Source: CAZLPY01 sp964561525
GTDB taxonomy: Bacteria; Patescibacteriota; UBA1384; CAJBMM01
Length of the DNA: 15,718 nucleotides
NCBI GenBank assembly: GCA_964561525.1
Contig: CAZLPY010000016.1
Span: 1 to 15,718 of the forward strand
Direction: 5' to 3'
The position numbers and the translations under genes are program-made. A model generated the notes under the pieces. It was not told where the DNA came from and ran no database searches. It worked only from the letters and a program-made list of their open reading frames with translations. The number at the start of each line of letters is the position of its first letter. The stretch's first letter is position 1. Positions 1 to 6,480 of this stretch are shown one piece after another.

Positions 1-29
1 AACGTTGGCGCAGCCCAGTATGTGAGGCG

Positions 30-97
30 GTAGGTTGTAGGTAGTAGATGGTAGAAAAATGAGACCTACGTCCTACAGCCTGCGACCTACTACCTAT
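30..97. repeat. Intergenic repeat of GTAGGT/ACCTAC words (family A, copy 1)
   Basis: The space before topA is built of GTAGGT-type words on the left (about 30-52) and their complements ACCTAC and CTACTACC on the right (about 63-94), so it can fold back on itself. The same words recur after the MIP channel gene at 8652-8780. It lies just upstream of the topA ribosome binding site. No convincing promoter is visible, so topA may be transcribed from outside the window. Confidence 0.6.
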
Positions 98-111
98 GAA
101 GGAGCTTAGAT

Positions 112-2304
112 TTGTCAAAGAAACTCGTTATTGTCGAATCCCCAGCCAAGGCTAAAACGATTAGCCGTTTTTTAGGTTCTGACTATGTGGTCAAGTCCTC
201 GTTTGGTCATGTGCGAGATTTGCCCAAGAATGATTTGGGGATTGATGTTGCACACGAATTCAAGCCCACCTACGTCATTCCGCCCAAAGCAGAGGCGGTG
301 ATAAAAGAGCTACAAAAGGCTACTGCCACGGCCAGCGGGCTGTTTTTAGCCACTGACCCTGACCGTGAAGGGGAAGCGATTGCATGGCACTTGAAGCAGG
401 TGTTGCATCCGCGGCTTACCGTAAGCCGCATCAGTTTTCATGAAATTACCCGGGAGGCGATTGAGGCAGCGATCAAACATGGTCGGGAAATTGATCACAA
501 CTTAGTGGAAGCCCAGGTTGCAAGGCGAGAGCTTGATCGTTTGGTTGGCTATTCACTCTCACCACTGCTGTGGAAAAAAGTGGCACGCGGGCTCTCGGCC
601 GGCCGGGTACAATCGGTGGCGGTGCGATTGGTAGTTGAGCGTGAGCGCGAGATTGATAAATTTAAAACGGTCGAGTACTGGTCGCTGATCGCGATGCTTT
701 CTAAGCGTGGTGATGCAACACGGTTTCCAGCCAATTTGATCGCTATTGATGGAAAAACGCTCGGTCGGCTGGCGCTTCAAGCTGACGTAGCGCAAAAGCT
801 GGAAAAAGATCTCAAAAAAGCCAGGTATACGGTGCAATCTGTTGAAAAAAAGGAAATTAAACGGAGTCCGGCGCCGCCTTTTACCACTTCAACACTGCAG
901 CAGGAGGCAAACCGCAAATTAGGATACGGCGCAAAGCGTACTATGACCGTGGCTCAACATCTCTATGAAGACGGATTTATCACCTACATGCGTACCGACT
1001 CGGTCAATTTGTCCACCAGCGCACTGAAGCAAGCGCGGGACGTCATCGCGGCGGAGTTTGGCAAGGAGTATGTGCCAGACCGTCCGCGATTGTATCGCTC
1101 CACGGTCAAAAATGCGCAGGAAGCGCACGAGGCAATCCGTCCGGTGCGATTTGCGGCGCGTCCAGATTCATTAGCTGGCGAGCTTGATGCCTCAGCGCGT
1201 AAGTTGTATGAGCTGATTTGGAAGCGCGCTATCGCCAGCCAGATGACCGAGGCTCGGTTTGAGCGGACTTCAGTAGATATCAGTGCGGCAAACTGTCTGT
1301 TCCGAGCCACTGGGCAAATCCCATTGTTTTTGGGCTATTACAAGGTTTACATTGAAGGCCGTGATGATGCGGAGGAAGAGATTGAAGGCCTGCTGCCGCC
1401 GCTGGCAATTGGTGACCATCTTACCTTACACGACCTCAAGGCTGAACAGCATTTTACTGAACCTCCGCCACGCTACACTGAAGCAACACTGGTTAAAACG
1501 CTTGAAGAGCTTGGCATCGGCCGTCCTTCAACGTACGCGCCGACCTTAGGGGTAATTGTAGCTCGGGGTTATGTGCGCTTGGAGGAAAAAAAGTTTTGGC
1601 CGGAAGATATTGGTGGGTTGGTGACTGATTTGTTGGTTGAGCATTTCCCAACGGTGATTGATTATCAATTTACGGCGGGATTAGAAAAAGAGCTGGACGA
1701 TATCGCTGATGGCAAGCGTGATCGAGTGGCGGTACTGCATCAATTTTACACTCCGTTTGCCAAGTTGCTGAAAGAGAAGGAACATGAGCTCAGTAAAAAA
1801 GAGCTTACAGAGGAAGTGACTGATCAAAAATGTCCAAAGTGTGGCAGACCGCTCGTAATTAAAATGGGACGTTTTGGTAAGTTTTATTCATGTTCAGGCT
1901 ACCCTGAATGCGATTATCGTGACAAAATTGGGAAAGCTGGAAAGCCAGCTCCAGAACCGGTTGAAACAGGGGAAAAGTGCCCGCTGTGCGGCAATGCGCT
2001 GGTTAAGCGCACCGGCAAATTCGGCCAGTTTATTGGCTGCAGCACCTTTCCGAAGTGTCGGTTCATTGAGCAATCCCTTCCAGAGGGAAAAGAGCAGATT
2101 CCGTGCCCGAAATGCCACAATCCGCTGGTGCCAAAGCGTACCAAGCGTGGTAAAATTTTTTGGGGCTGTTCAACCTATCCCAAATGCGATTTTGCCACTT
2201 GGAACGACCCAGCAAAGGTCCCGCCGACTATGGAAGAGTATGAAGCGAATAAGGCTAAAAGAGCCACTAGAGAACATGGAACAAAGAACAAGAAAACAAA
2301 ATGA
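112..2304 (+). CDS. topA: DNA topoisomerase I (type IA)
   Basis: Type IA topoisomerase, which relaxes negative supercoils by cutting one DNA strand through a tyrosine. The TOPRIM domain shows the first acidic residue E9 (VIVESPAKAK) and the metal-binding D82-x-D84-x-E86. The active-site region FITYMRTDS gives Tyr292. Other signatures are GRVQSV near residue 165 and LGIGRPSTYAPT near 470. The C-terminus carries three four-cysteine zinc ribbons starting near residues 574, 623 and 665, followed by a basic tail. The 730-residue length fits the family. The start is TTG at 112, chosen because GAAGGAG lies at 98-104 and the reading frame begins with the expected SKKLVIVESPAKA. The last codons (about 2270-2304) run into an intergenic repeat. 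recR follows after 123 bases. Identification is secure. Confidence 0.98.
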   Translation: MSKKLVIVESPAKAKTISRFLGSDYVVKSSFGHVRDLPKNDLGIDVAHEFKPTYVIPPKAEAVIKELQKATATASGLFLATDPDREGEAIAWHLKQVLHPRLTVSRISFHEITREAIEAAIKHGREIDHNLVEAQVARRELDRLVGYSLSPLLWKKVARGLSAGRVQSVAVRLVVEREREIDKFKTVEYWSLIAMLSKRGDATRFPANLIAIDGKTLGRLALQADVAQKLEKDLKKARYTVQSVEKKEIKRSPAPPFTTSTLQQEANRKLGYGAKRTMTVAQHLYEDGFITYMRTDSVNLSTSALKQARDVIAAEFGKEYVPDRPRLYRSTVKNAQEAHEAIRPVRFAARPDSLAGELDASARKLYELIWKRAIASQMTEARFERTSVDISAANCLFRATGQIPLFLGYYKVYIEGRDDAEEEIEGLLPPLAIGDHLTLHDLKAEQHFTEPPPRYTEATLVKTLEELGIGRPSTYAPTLGVIVARGYVRLEEKKFWPEDIGGLVTDLLVEHFPTVIDYQFTAGLEKELDDIADGKRDRVAVLHQFYTPFAKLLKEKEHELSKKELTEEVTDQKCPKCGRPLVIKMGRFGKFYSCSGYPECDYRDKIGKAGKPAPEPVETGEKCPLCGNALVKRTGKFGQFIGCSTFPKCRFIEQSLPEGKEQIPCPKCHNPLVPKRTKRGKIFWGCSTYPKCDFATWNDPAKVPPTMEEYEANKAKRATREHGTKNKKTK

Positions 2305-2410
2305 CTAATTACTAATGTCTAATTTCTAGATAAATCTAAAATGCCTCAATTAGTCATTTAAGCATTCAGGCATTGATTAGAAATTCGGCATTCGTCATTT
2401 GAGATTTTTC
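2298..2410. repeat. A/T-rich inverted repeat (family B, copy 1)
   Basis: Between topA and recR lie words such as ATGACTAATT, TAATGTCTAATTTCTA and, inverted on the right side, TTAGAAATT and CATTCGTCATTTG. The two sides form an imperfect inverted repeat. A second copy with the same words lies at 11288-11403, and a weaker relative at about 13850-13896. The topA stop codon sits at the left edge of this copy. Confidence 0.7.
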
Positions 2411-2427
2411 AAGAGGCATAGTGAGGT

Positions 2428-3033
2428 ATGAAGAGAATTCTCCCTAAATCAATCGACTTACTGATTGAGAAATTATCTGAGCTACCGGGCATTGGGCCAA
2501 AATCGGCCTCTCGCTTGGCATTTGTGTTGTTGCAGCGTCCTGATTCATTTATTATATCGCTTAGTAACGCCATTTCGTCCCTAAAGCAGCATTTGCATCC
2601 CTGCCCGCGTTGTTTTTTGATCACCGATGAGCAAACCCAGTGTGTGATCTGCCAGGACAACACCCGTGATCAAAAAATTGTCTGTGTTGTTGAGGGGTCG
2701 CTGGATGCGGTGGCAGTTGAAACTTCTGGCAGTTTTCACGGATTGTACCACGTGCTCGGCGGTGTGATTTCGCCACTTGAGGGGATTGGGCCGGATGCCT
2801 TGCGAGTACGGGAGTTGATCAAGCGGGTGGAGTTGGAGCAGCCAGCTGAGTTAATTATCGCTACCAATCCATCACTTGAAGGTGAGGCAACATCACTTTA
2901 TATTAGTGATAAGCTAAAAAACCATCCAGTGAAGCTAACGCGGATAGCGCGTGGATTGCCGAGCGGTGGTAGTCTGGAATATGCTGATGAAGTAACGCTG
3001 ACGCGGGCTCTTGAGGGCCGGCAAGCACTGTAG
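2428..3033 (+). CDS. recR: Recombination mediator RecR
   Basis: RecR, the ring-forming partner of RecO (and RecF) that helps load RecA onto gapped DNA. Domains appear in the usual order: helix-hairpin-helix (LSELPGIGPKSASRLAF, about 17-33); a four-cysteine zinc finger (C59, C62, C72, C75); a TOPRIM domain from about 83, with VVEG near 87-90 and the family block YHVLGGVISPLEGIGP; and the C-terminal IIATNPSLEGEATSLYI. At 201 residues it has the normal length. The ATG at 2428 has AAGAGG at 2411-2416, 11 bases upstream, and GTGAGG immediately before it. Only 14 bases separate its stop from the next gene, so the two are probably co-transcribed. Confidence 0.97.
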   Translation: MKRILPKSIDLLIEKLSELPGIGPKSASRLAFVLLQRPDSFIISLSNAISSLKQHLHPCPRCFLITDEQTQCVICQDNTRDQKIVCVVEGSLDAVAVETSGSFHGLYHVLGGVISPLEGIGPDALRVRELIKRVELEQPAELIIATNPSLEGEATSLYISDKLKNHPVKLTRIARGLPSGGSLEYADEVTLTRALEGRQAL

Positions 3034-3047
3034 GAAAAAGGAGAGCA

Positions 3048-3413
3048 ATGGCAAGTATTGATGGAATTTGTGAGGAATGCGGTAACACCGGATTAGTGGG
3101 CGAACTATGCAGTTTTTGCGGACACCGCATTGAGCCTTTGGATAAAGATTTGGATCGGTTTGAAGACGAGGTACCGATTGTCCCAAAAGCGGCTAAAACA
3201 ACCCGCAGCTCGTTTGATAGTGATATGGACGAACTAGAGTTAGACGATGATTTAAACGATCTGGACGACGATCTTGATGAAATGAACGAAGCTGATGAAA
3301 CCAGTGATGGACCAAGCATCGAGACCATGGCTGATGAGGAAAACGAGCGAGAGGATAAAGAAGCCTGGTTCGATCCAGATAATTTTAACGTAGATGAGGA
3401 AGAAGAACACTAG
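3048..3413 (+). CDS. Small acidic protein with N-terminal zinc ribbon
   Basis: A 121-residue protein of unknown function. The N-terminus has two CxxC pairs (C8/C11 and C21/C24), spaced as in a short zinc ribbon. The remainder is extremely acidic: about 40 of the 93 residues after position 28 are Asp or Glu, with dense runs around 64-84 and a tail of consecutive Glu. There is no signal peptide or membrane segment, so it should be cytoplasmic. The ATG has a strong AAAGGAG at 3037-3043. It lies 14 bases after recR and ahead of a terminator, which places it last in the topA-recR cluster. The acidic body could mimic nucleic acid or bind a basic partner; that is inference only. Confidence 0.85.
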   Translation: MASIDGICEECGNTGLVGELCSFCGHRIEPLDKDLDRFEDEVPIVPKAAKTTRSSFDSDMDELELDDDLNDLDDDLDEMNEADETSDGPSIETMADEENEREDKEAWFDPDNFNVDEEEEH

Positions 3414-3440
3414 ATCGTGGTACTAATCAAGTAACAACGA

Positions 3441-3479
3441 ACGGGTGGTGCATGGAGCGCCACCCGTGGTAGGGTTTTT
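3441..3479 (+). terminator. Rho-independent terminator after the topA-recR cluster
   Basis: A 10-bp stem (3441-3450 with 3458-3467, one wobble pair) with a 7-base loop, followed 7 bases later by five Ts at 3475-3479. It lies 27 bases after the acidic protein gene and just before the convergent minus-strand gene. The spacing between stem and T-run is long, so termination may be partial. Confidence 0.65.
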
Positions 3480-3489
3480 CTAAAAACAG

Positions 3490-4188
3490 TCAATTGGCCG
3501 GGTAGATCGAAACCACCGACACGAATCCATTCCAGTAGGCGAATTGACCTCTCGTGTTATCCCTTTGGTCAAAGGACAGGTCAATAGGGGGATAGCCATG
3601 GCGCACGCTATCCAGGCTGCGGTGGGCCATGCGGCCTCGGATTACTTGGATTAACGTGACTTCGCCATCGATCTCTAGCGACCGAGCAGGGCTGCGCAGA
3701 TAGGTGAGCGCTTTAGTTATCTGTCGAGGCATTGTAGTAATTTCGGCCTCGACGACGACTGGCTGATTATCACTGGTCCAGCACGACACTGCATAGCGGT
3801 CATGATGGAATCGTTGCGGGATAAAATGCAGATTAGGATTACCCGGCCACGATATGACTGCCGCACGCAGGTCGTCACCAGGCTTAGTGATCCATGAACC
3901 GGCGCCGTTATAAAACACAAAGCATGAAACAAACAACGGGAAGGGAACTAACAAGGACGCGGTCACCAGTTGCCATGGTTTTATCAGCGCTTCTCTTTGC
4001 CCGAGTACTTCACCAAGCCACAGCAGAAAAAGCATGCTTAACAGCGCTGCCCAAGGGATGATACTGCTCAGGTAATTCACCCCAGCGAACCAGGCCAGTA
4101 TAATGGTGCAAACTGAGGGGATGATTGAAAGCACATCTCCGATGTGTGCCCTAGCCTCACAGGTCGCGGTTTCGCGGTTGAGCTGCAT
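3490..4188 (-). CDS. Unknown membrane protein, three N-terminal TM segments
   Basis: A 232-residue protein I do not recognise. Three hydrophobic segments lie at about 18-40, 43-62 and 73-93. A hydrophilic domain of about 135 residues follows (about 98-232); with an odd number of spans and a cytoplasmic N-terminus it would be outside the membrane. The start ATG (4186-4188) has GGAGA 8 bases upstream on the minus strand. It has its own promoter (4251-4278), downstream of the terminator that ends the preceding two-gene operon. No enzymatic motif is evident. Confidence 0.75.
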   Translation of the reverse strand: MQLNRETATCEARAHIGDVLSIIPSVCTIILAWFAGVNYLSSIIPWAALLSMLFLLWLGEVLGQREALIKPWQLVTASLLVPFPLFVSCFVFYNGAGSWITKPGDDLRAAVISWPGNPNLHFIPQRFHHDRYAVSCWTSDNQPVVVEAEITTMPRQITKALTYLRSPARSLEIDGEVTLIQVIRGRMAHRSLDSVRHGYPPIDLSFDQRDNTRGQFAYWNGFVSVVSIYPAN

Positions 4189-4250
4189 CTCGTTTGTCTC
4201 CGGTAAATTGGAAAGTAGTGCTAGAGCTAAAAACTAGCTCTTGTATGCAA

Positions 4251-4278
4251 TGTATACACGAAGCTCTCGCTTTGTCAA
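4251..4278 (-). promoter_or_regulatory. Sigma70-type promoter for the 3490-4188 gene
   Basis: On the minus strand a perfect -35 TTGACA (4273-4278) is followed by a 16-base spacer and TATACA (4251-4256). The start codon lies about 60 bases downstream. Confidence 0.6.
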
Positions 4279-4295
4279 AAATTGGATGGTAAAGC

Positions 4296-4338
4296 AAAAA
4301 AAAGTGGCGGGGCGCTGCTTGTTGCGAGCGTCCCGCCA
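4296..4338 (-). terminator. Rho-independent terminator of the 4363-5575 operon
   Basis: On the minus strand a GC-rich 12-bp stem with one mismatch (4327-4338 with 4305-4316) and a 10-base loop is followed directly by eight Ts (4303-4296). This is the clearest intrinsic terminator in the window. Confidence 0.88.
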
Positions 4339-4362
4339 GATTGCTTACAATGAATGTGGGCG

Positions 4363-4842
4363 TTACCGGCCCGGTGATGCCAGCCGCAGTTCCAGGAAAC
4401 ACCACATGTTTTTCATGCTGTCCTGGTATCCGTCGTCCCACTCGTAGCTGTCCGAGATGTCCGAGCGGTCGATTTTGAAATCGACAAAGCGGAACTCCAC
4501 TATTTCGCCTTGTCCCGCCTGCACCAGAACGTCATAGTAGGAAGTGTGCGGTGACTCGGTAAACGTCAGCCTGTGGCTTGCATCGTTGATGTCCTGCAGT
4601 ACCACCTCGCGCCAGACGTATCCCTCACTGGCGTAGCCAGCAGTTGTTCGTACTTTCCAGCGCGGAGATTGCTTGGCGAGCTGCTGCGCATCTTCCCTGA
4701 CCTGCATCTGCATACGGAAATTGTGGTCACGGTAGCGCCGCAACTCGCCGGATCGTTCAATTGATCCTTGCATGGCGAACGAAAGCAGGACCACGAGAAG
4801 TGCCACGAAGGCCAGCGGCAAAAGAGAACTTCTAATTTCCAC
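4363..4842 (-). CDS. Unknown single-pass membrane-anchored protein
   Basis: A 159-residue protein of unknown function. One hydrophobic helix at about 7-25 (LLPLAFVALLVVLLSFAMQ) anchors it; the remaining 134 residues are polar and most likely face outward. The segment just after the helix (about 30-60) is charged and helix-like, followed by a probable beta-rich part. The start is GTG at 4840-4842, with AAAGGAG six bases upstream on the minus strand, which fixes this start over longer alternatives. It is the second gene of an operon, 28 bases after the 4871-5575 gene, and ends just before a strong terminator. Confidence 0.75.
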   Translation of the reverse strand: MEIRSSLLPLAFVALLVVLLSFAMQGSIERSGELRRYRDHNFRMQMQVREDAQQLAKQSPRWKVRTTAGYASEGYVWREVVLQDINDASHRLTFTESPHTSYYDVLVQAGQGEIVEFRFVDFKIDRSDISDSYEWDDGYQDSMKNMWCFLELRLASPGR

Positions 4843-4870
4843 AAATCGCTCCTTTCAATGAGCGAGAGAA

Positions 4871-5575
4871 TTACTCTACTGGTCGGACGAGCTGGTGCTC
4901 GTCATGTGTCAGAATGTACGCGGTCGGGCGCAATAGGGATGCATCGTCTCCATCTGCGGGACGGAGCAGCACGTTGTGGGCGTCATCTGGCACCAATATG
5001 GATAACGAACCGTTGTGGGCGCATTCGTATATCCTGTTGACGAAGTCGAGGTCAAAGGTTCGCGGCTTATCGCCGTAAATCTTCTGACCACAGGCCGTCT
5101 CGATATTTGGGAATTGAGCGGATCCATGGCTTCCTCCATGCACTATTCGGTATATTGTGCGGTTTAGGAAGACAGAATTCTCTTGATCAGTTTTTATCTG
5201 ATGTTCTTGGAATCTGCGGATCCGCATGATTGATGGTCGAATTGCCTCGGCAAACCTCGATTCGACTGAATTGTCACCAGGCAGCGTTTGTACTACTAAC
5301 CTCCAAAATCGATTGTAACGAGGAGTATCTATCACGGACTCGATGATCGTTGCATGGCGCTCGATTTCTTTGGCTTTTTTTCCATCACTATCAACCCACC
5401 AAAGGCTAATGCTTACTGCTATCGCTACTGGCGCGGCCAAGGCAAGTGCGTGGGTAAGCATAAACAGCGCGAAGGAGGTGATAATAGCGAGGATCGCCCA
5501 TTTCAGTATTATCACGGTACGCTTGAGGCTTTTTCGGCTTTTAGCCCGCAGTTTTTCGGCAGGGGTTGGTTCCAT
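4871..5575 (-). CDS. Unknown protein with N-terminal TM hairpin
   Basis: A 234-residue protein I do not recognise. The N-terminus is basic (about 8-19), followed by two adjacent hydrophobic segments at about 20-40 and 42-62 that would form a membrane hairpin. This would leave a soluble C-terminal part of about 170 residues in the cytoplasm. That part includes a charged, probably helical stretch (64-130) and ends in a region rich in Asp and His. The ATG at 5573-5575 has AAAGGA 9 bases upstream on the minus strand. It is the first gene of a two-gene operon with a consensus promoter at 5656-5683. Confidence 0.75.
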   Translation of the reverse strand: MEPTPAEKLRAKSRKSLKRTVIILKWAILAIITSFALFMLTHALALAAPVAIAVSISLWWVDSDGKKAKEIERHATIIESVIDTPRYNRFWRLVVQTLPGDNSVESRFAEAIRPSIMRIRRFQEHQIKTDQENSVFLNRTIYRIVHGGSHGSAQFPNIETACGQKIYGDKPRTFDLDFVNRIYECAHNGSLSILVPDDAHNVLLRPADGDDASLLRPTAYILTHDEHQLVRPVE

Positions 5576-5655
5576 GGGACCTGTCCTTTCGTAGGTTGTG
5601 TGAGAACGACAATATGATTAGGCGATTAAGCCTTAGTACCAAATCGTATGGCCTT

Positions 5656-5683
5656 ATTATATGGAAAAAGTAGTATTTGTCAA
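5656..5683 (-). promoter_or_regulatory. Consensus sigma70 promoter for the 4363-5575 operon
   Basis: On the minus strand TTGACA (5678-5683) and TATAAT (5656-5661) are both perfect, with a 16-base spacer. The leader to the ATG would be about 70 bases. Confidence 0.85.
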
Positions 5684-5711
5684 TTTGTTCGTGGTCCATA
5701 ATCTTTTGTAA

Positions 5712-5789
5712 TACCTGCGCAGGCAGGTATCCAGTATGCGGGCACTTATTCCGCGACCATGGATCCCCGCCTCCGCGGGGATGACAGTT
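5712..5789. repeat. GC-rich hairpin repeats (family D)
   Basis: Two compact palindromes lie side by side: TACCTGC/GCAGGTA (5712-5718 with 5723-5729) and ATCCCCGC/GCGGGGAT (5763-5770 with 5775-5782, loop CTCC). The second closely resembles the GGAT-CCCGC-GCGGG-ATGACA repeats scattered through many bacterial genomes. The 401-base space between the genes at 4871-5575 and 5977-6336 holds this pair, the promoter above, a hairpin at 5816-5845 and the terminator at 5939-5972; no gene is visible. Confidence 0.65.
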
Positions 5790-5815
5790 CTAGGGGGGAA
5801 TTTTGTAGAAATAAG

Positions 5816-5845
5816 TTAAACGCTTCAGGACACTGAGGCGTTTAA
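5816..5845 (+). other. Isolated 13-bp hairpin, function unknown
   Basis: Arms 5816-5828 and 5833-5845 pair over 13 bp with a GACA loop and one T-G wobble when read on the plus strand. There is no T-run on either side, so it is not an ordinary terminator. It lies between two minus-strand transcription units. Confidence 0.45.
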
Positions 5846-5938
5846 GCAGAAAAGTGATCGCTAGCTTCTACAGGTAATGGGAGCAATTAGATATTTATAA
5901 TTACGAGTGTAATATAGTTGATTGATATTATTAGAAAC

Positions 5939-5972
5939 AAAACAGCCAGTGGGTTGGATGAACCCACTGGCT
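5939..5972 (-). terminator. Hairpin terminator of the 5977-6336 gene
   Basis: A perfect 12-bp stem (5961-5972 with 5944-5955, 5-base loop) begins 4 bases after the stop codon. On the minus strand it is followed by GTTTTGTTT. The T-run is interrupted, but position and orientation fit a terminator. Confidence 0.7.
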
Positions 5973-5976
5973 TGAT

Positions 5977-6336
5977 TCAGTGCCAGCGTAATAGAATGCT
6001 GGTGTTGTGCGGAAGAGCCATGATGAAAGCCAATATGGCTTGATTGTATGCCCCTTGATTGATCTGGAGGTTGCGCAATTGCAGTGCAGTGGTGATGCGA
6101 CAGCTGTCGCTAAGTGTAAATTGGTCAAAGGGCTCGTCCGCCCCCGGGGCGTTGATCGATGATCCGCTCGGTACCTCGAGCGTGCGGACGAGCTTTGTTG
6201 ATGGCCTGTCTCCGCGCGGATAGCCTTCGATTTGGGCAAAGACATCGTAGTCTTGATCGAATCTGATTTCTGCATCGCACAGAGCAAACTGCTTGACGTC
6301 GCTTCGAATGATGTATATCGACAGATTGAGTCCCAT
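5977..6336 (-). CDS. Unknown 119-residue soluble protein
   Basis: A small protein beginning MGLNLSIYII, without a signal peptide or membrane helix. A longer reading frame reaches 6387, but the ATG at 6334-6336 is chosen because GGAGG lies 9 bases upstream on the minus strand and no ribosome binding site precedes the longer version. The stop is TGA, showing that TGA is not recoded here. The gene stands alone: a candidate promoter lies upstream at 6379-6407 and a terminator directly after. I cannot assign a function. Confidence 0.7.
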   Translation of the reverse strand: MGLNLSIYIIRSDVKQFALCDAEIRFDQDYDVFAQIEGYPRGDRPSTKLVRTLEVPSGSSINAPGADEPFDQFTLSDSCRITTALQLRNLQINQGAYNQAILAFIMALPHNTSILLRWH

Positions 6337-6378
6337 GCTACTTCGCCTCCATGGATTATTTAAGAACGGTAAAGTATT

Positions 6379-6407
6379 ATGGTACACTATTTATTAAACA
6401 TTGTCAA
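6379..6407 (-). promoter_or_regulatory. Candidate promoter for the 5977-6336 gene
   Basis: On the minus strand TTGACA (6402-6407), a 17-base spacer and TACCAT (6379-6384). The -35 is perfect and the -10 is weak. Confidence 0.45.
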
Positions 6408-6429
6408 TGGTTATTGTGAGAATGGTCTC

Positions 6430-6438
6430 TGGTATGAT
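6430..6438 (+). promoter_or_regulatory. Extended -10 promoter for cysS
   Basis: TGGTATGAT forms an extended -10 element (TGn plus TATGAT at 6433-6438), with only a weak -35 (TTATTG at 6411-6416). Two other plus-strand promoters in the window share the TGGTAT core (8859-8867 and 11143-11151). The start would be near 6445, at the edge of the family C repeat. Confidence 0.55.
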
Positions 6439-6445
6439 ACAAGTT

Positions 6446-6480
6446 ACATGAAGTACGTAACATAAAACATGAAGCACGGT
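6446..6480. repeat. ACATGAARCACG-type repeat before/at the cysS start (family C, copy 1)
   Basis: The words ACATGAAGTACG and ACATGAAGCACG occur in tandem just ahead of cysS and supply the first possible ATG of that gene. The same words reappear inside the cysS coding region at 7517-7547. Confidence 0.6.

Noticed and set aside
984..1310. A 108-codon minus-strand frame inside topA, and similar frames in other housekeeping genes
   Set aside because: These are antisense shadows of well-conserved genes, with no start signals of their own.
5712..5845. CRISPR array or attachment site in the 5600-5930 gap
   Set aside because: There are no regularly spaced identical repeats and no integrase or duplication of a flank; only single palindromes are present.
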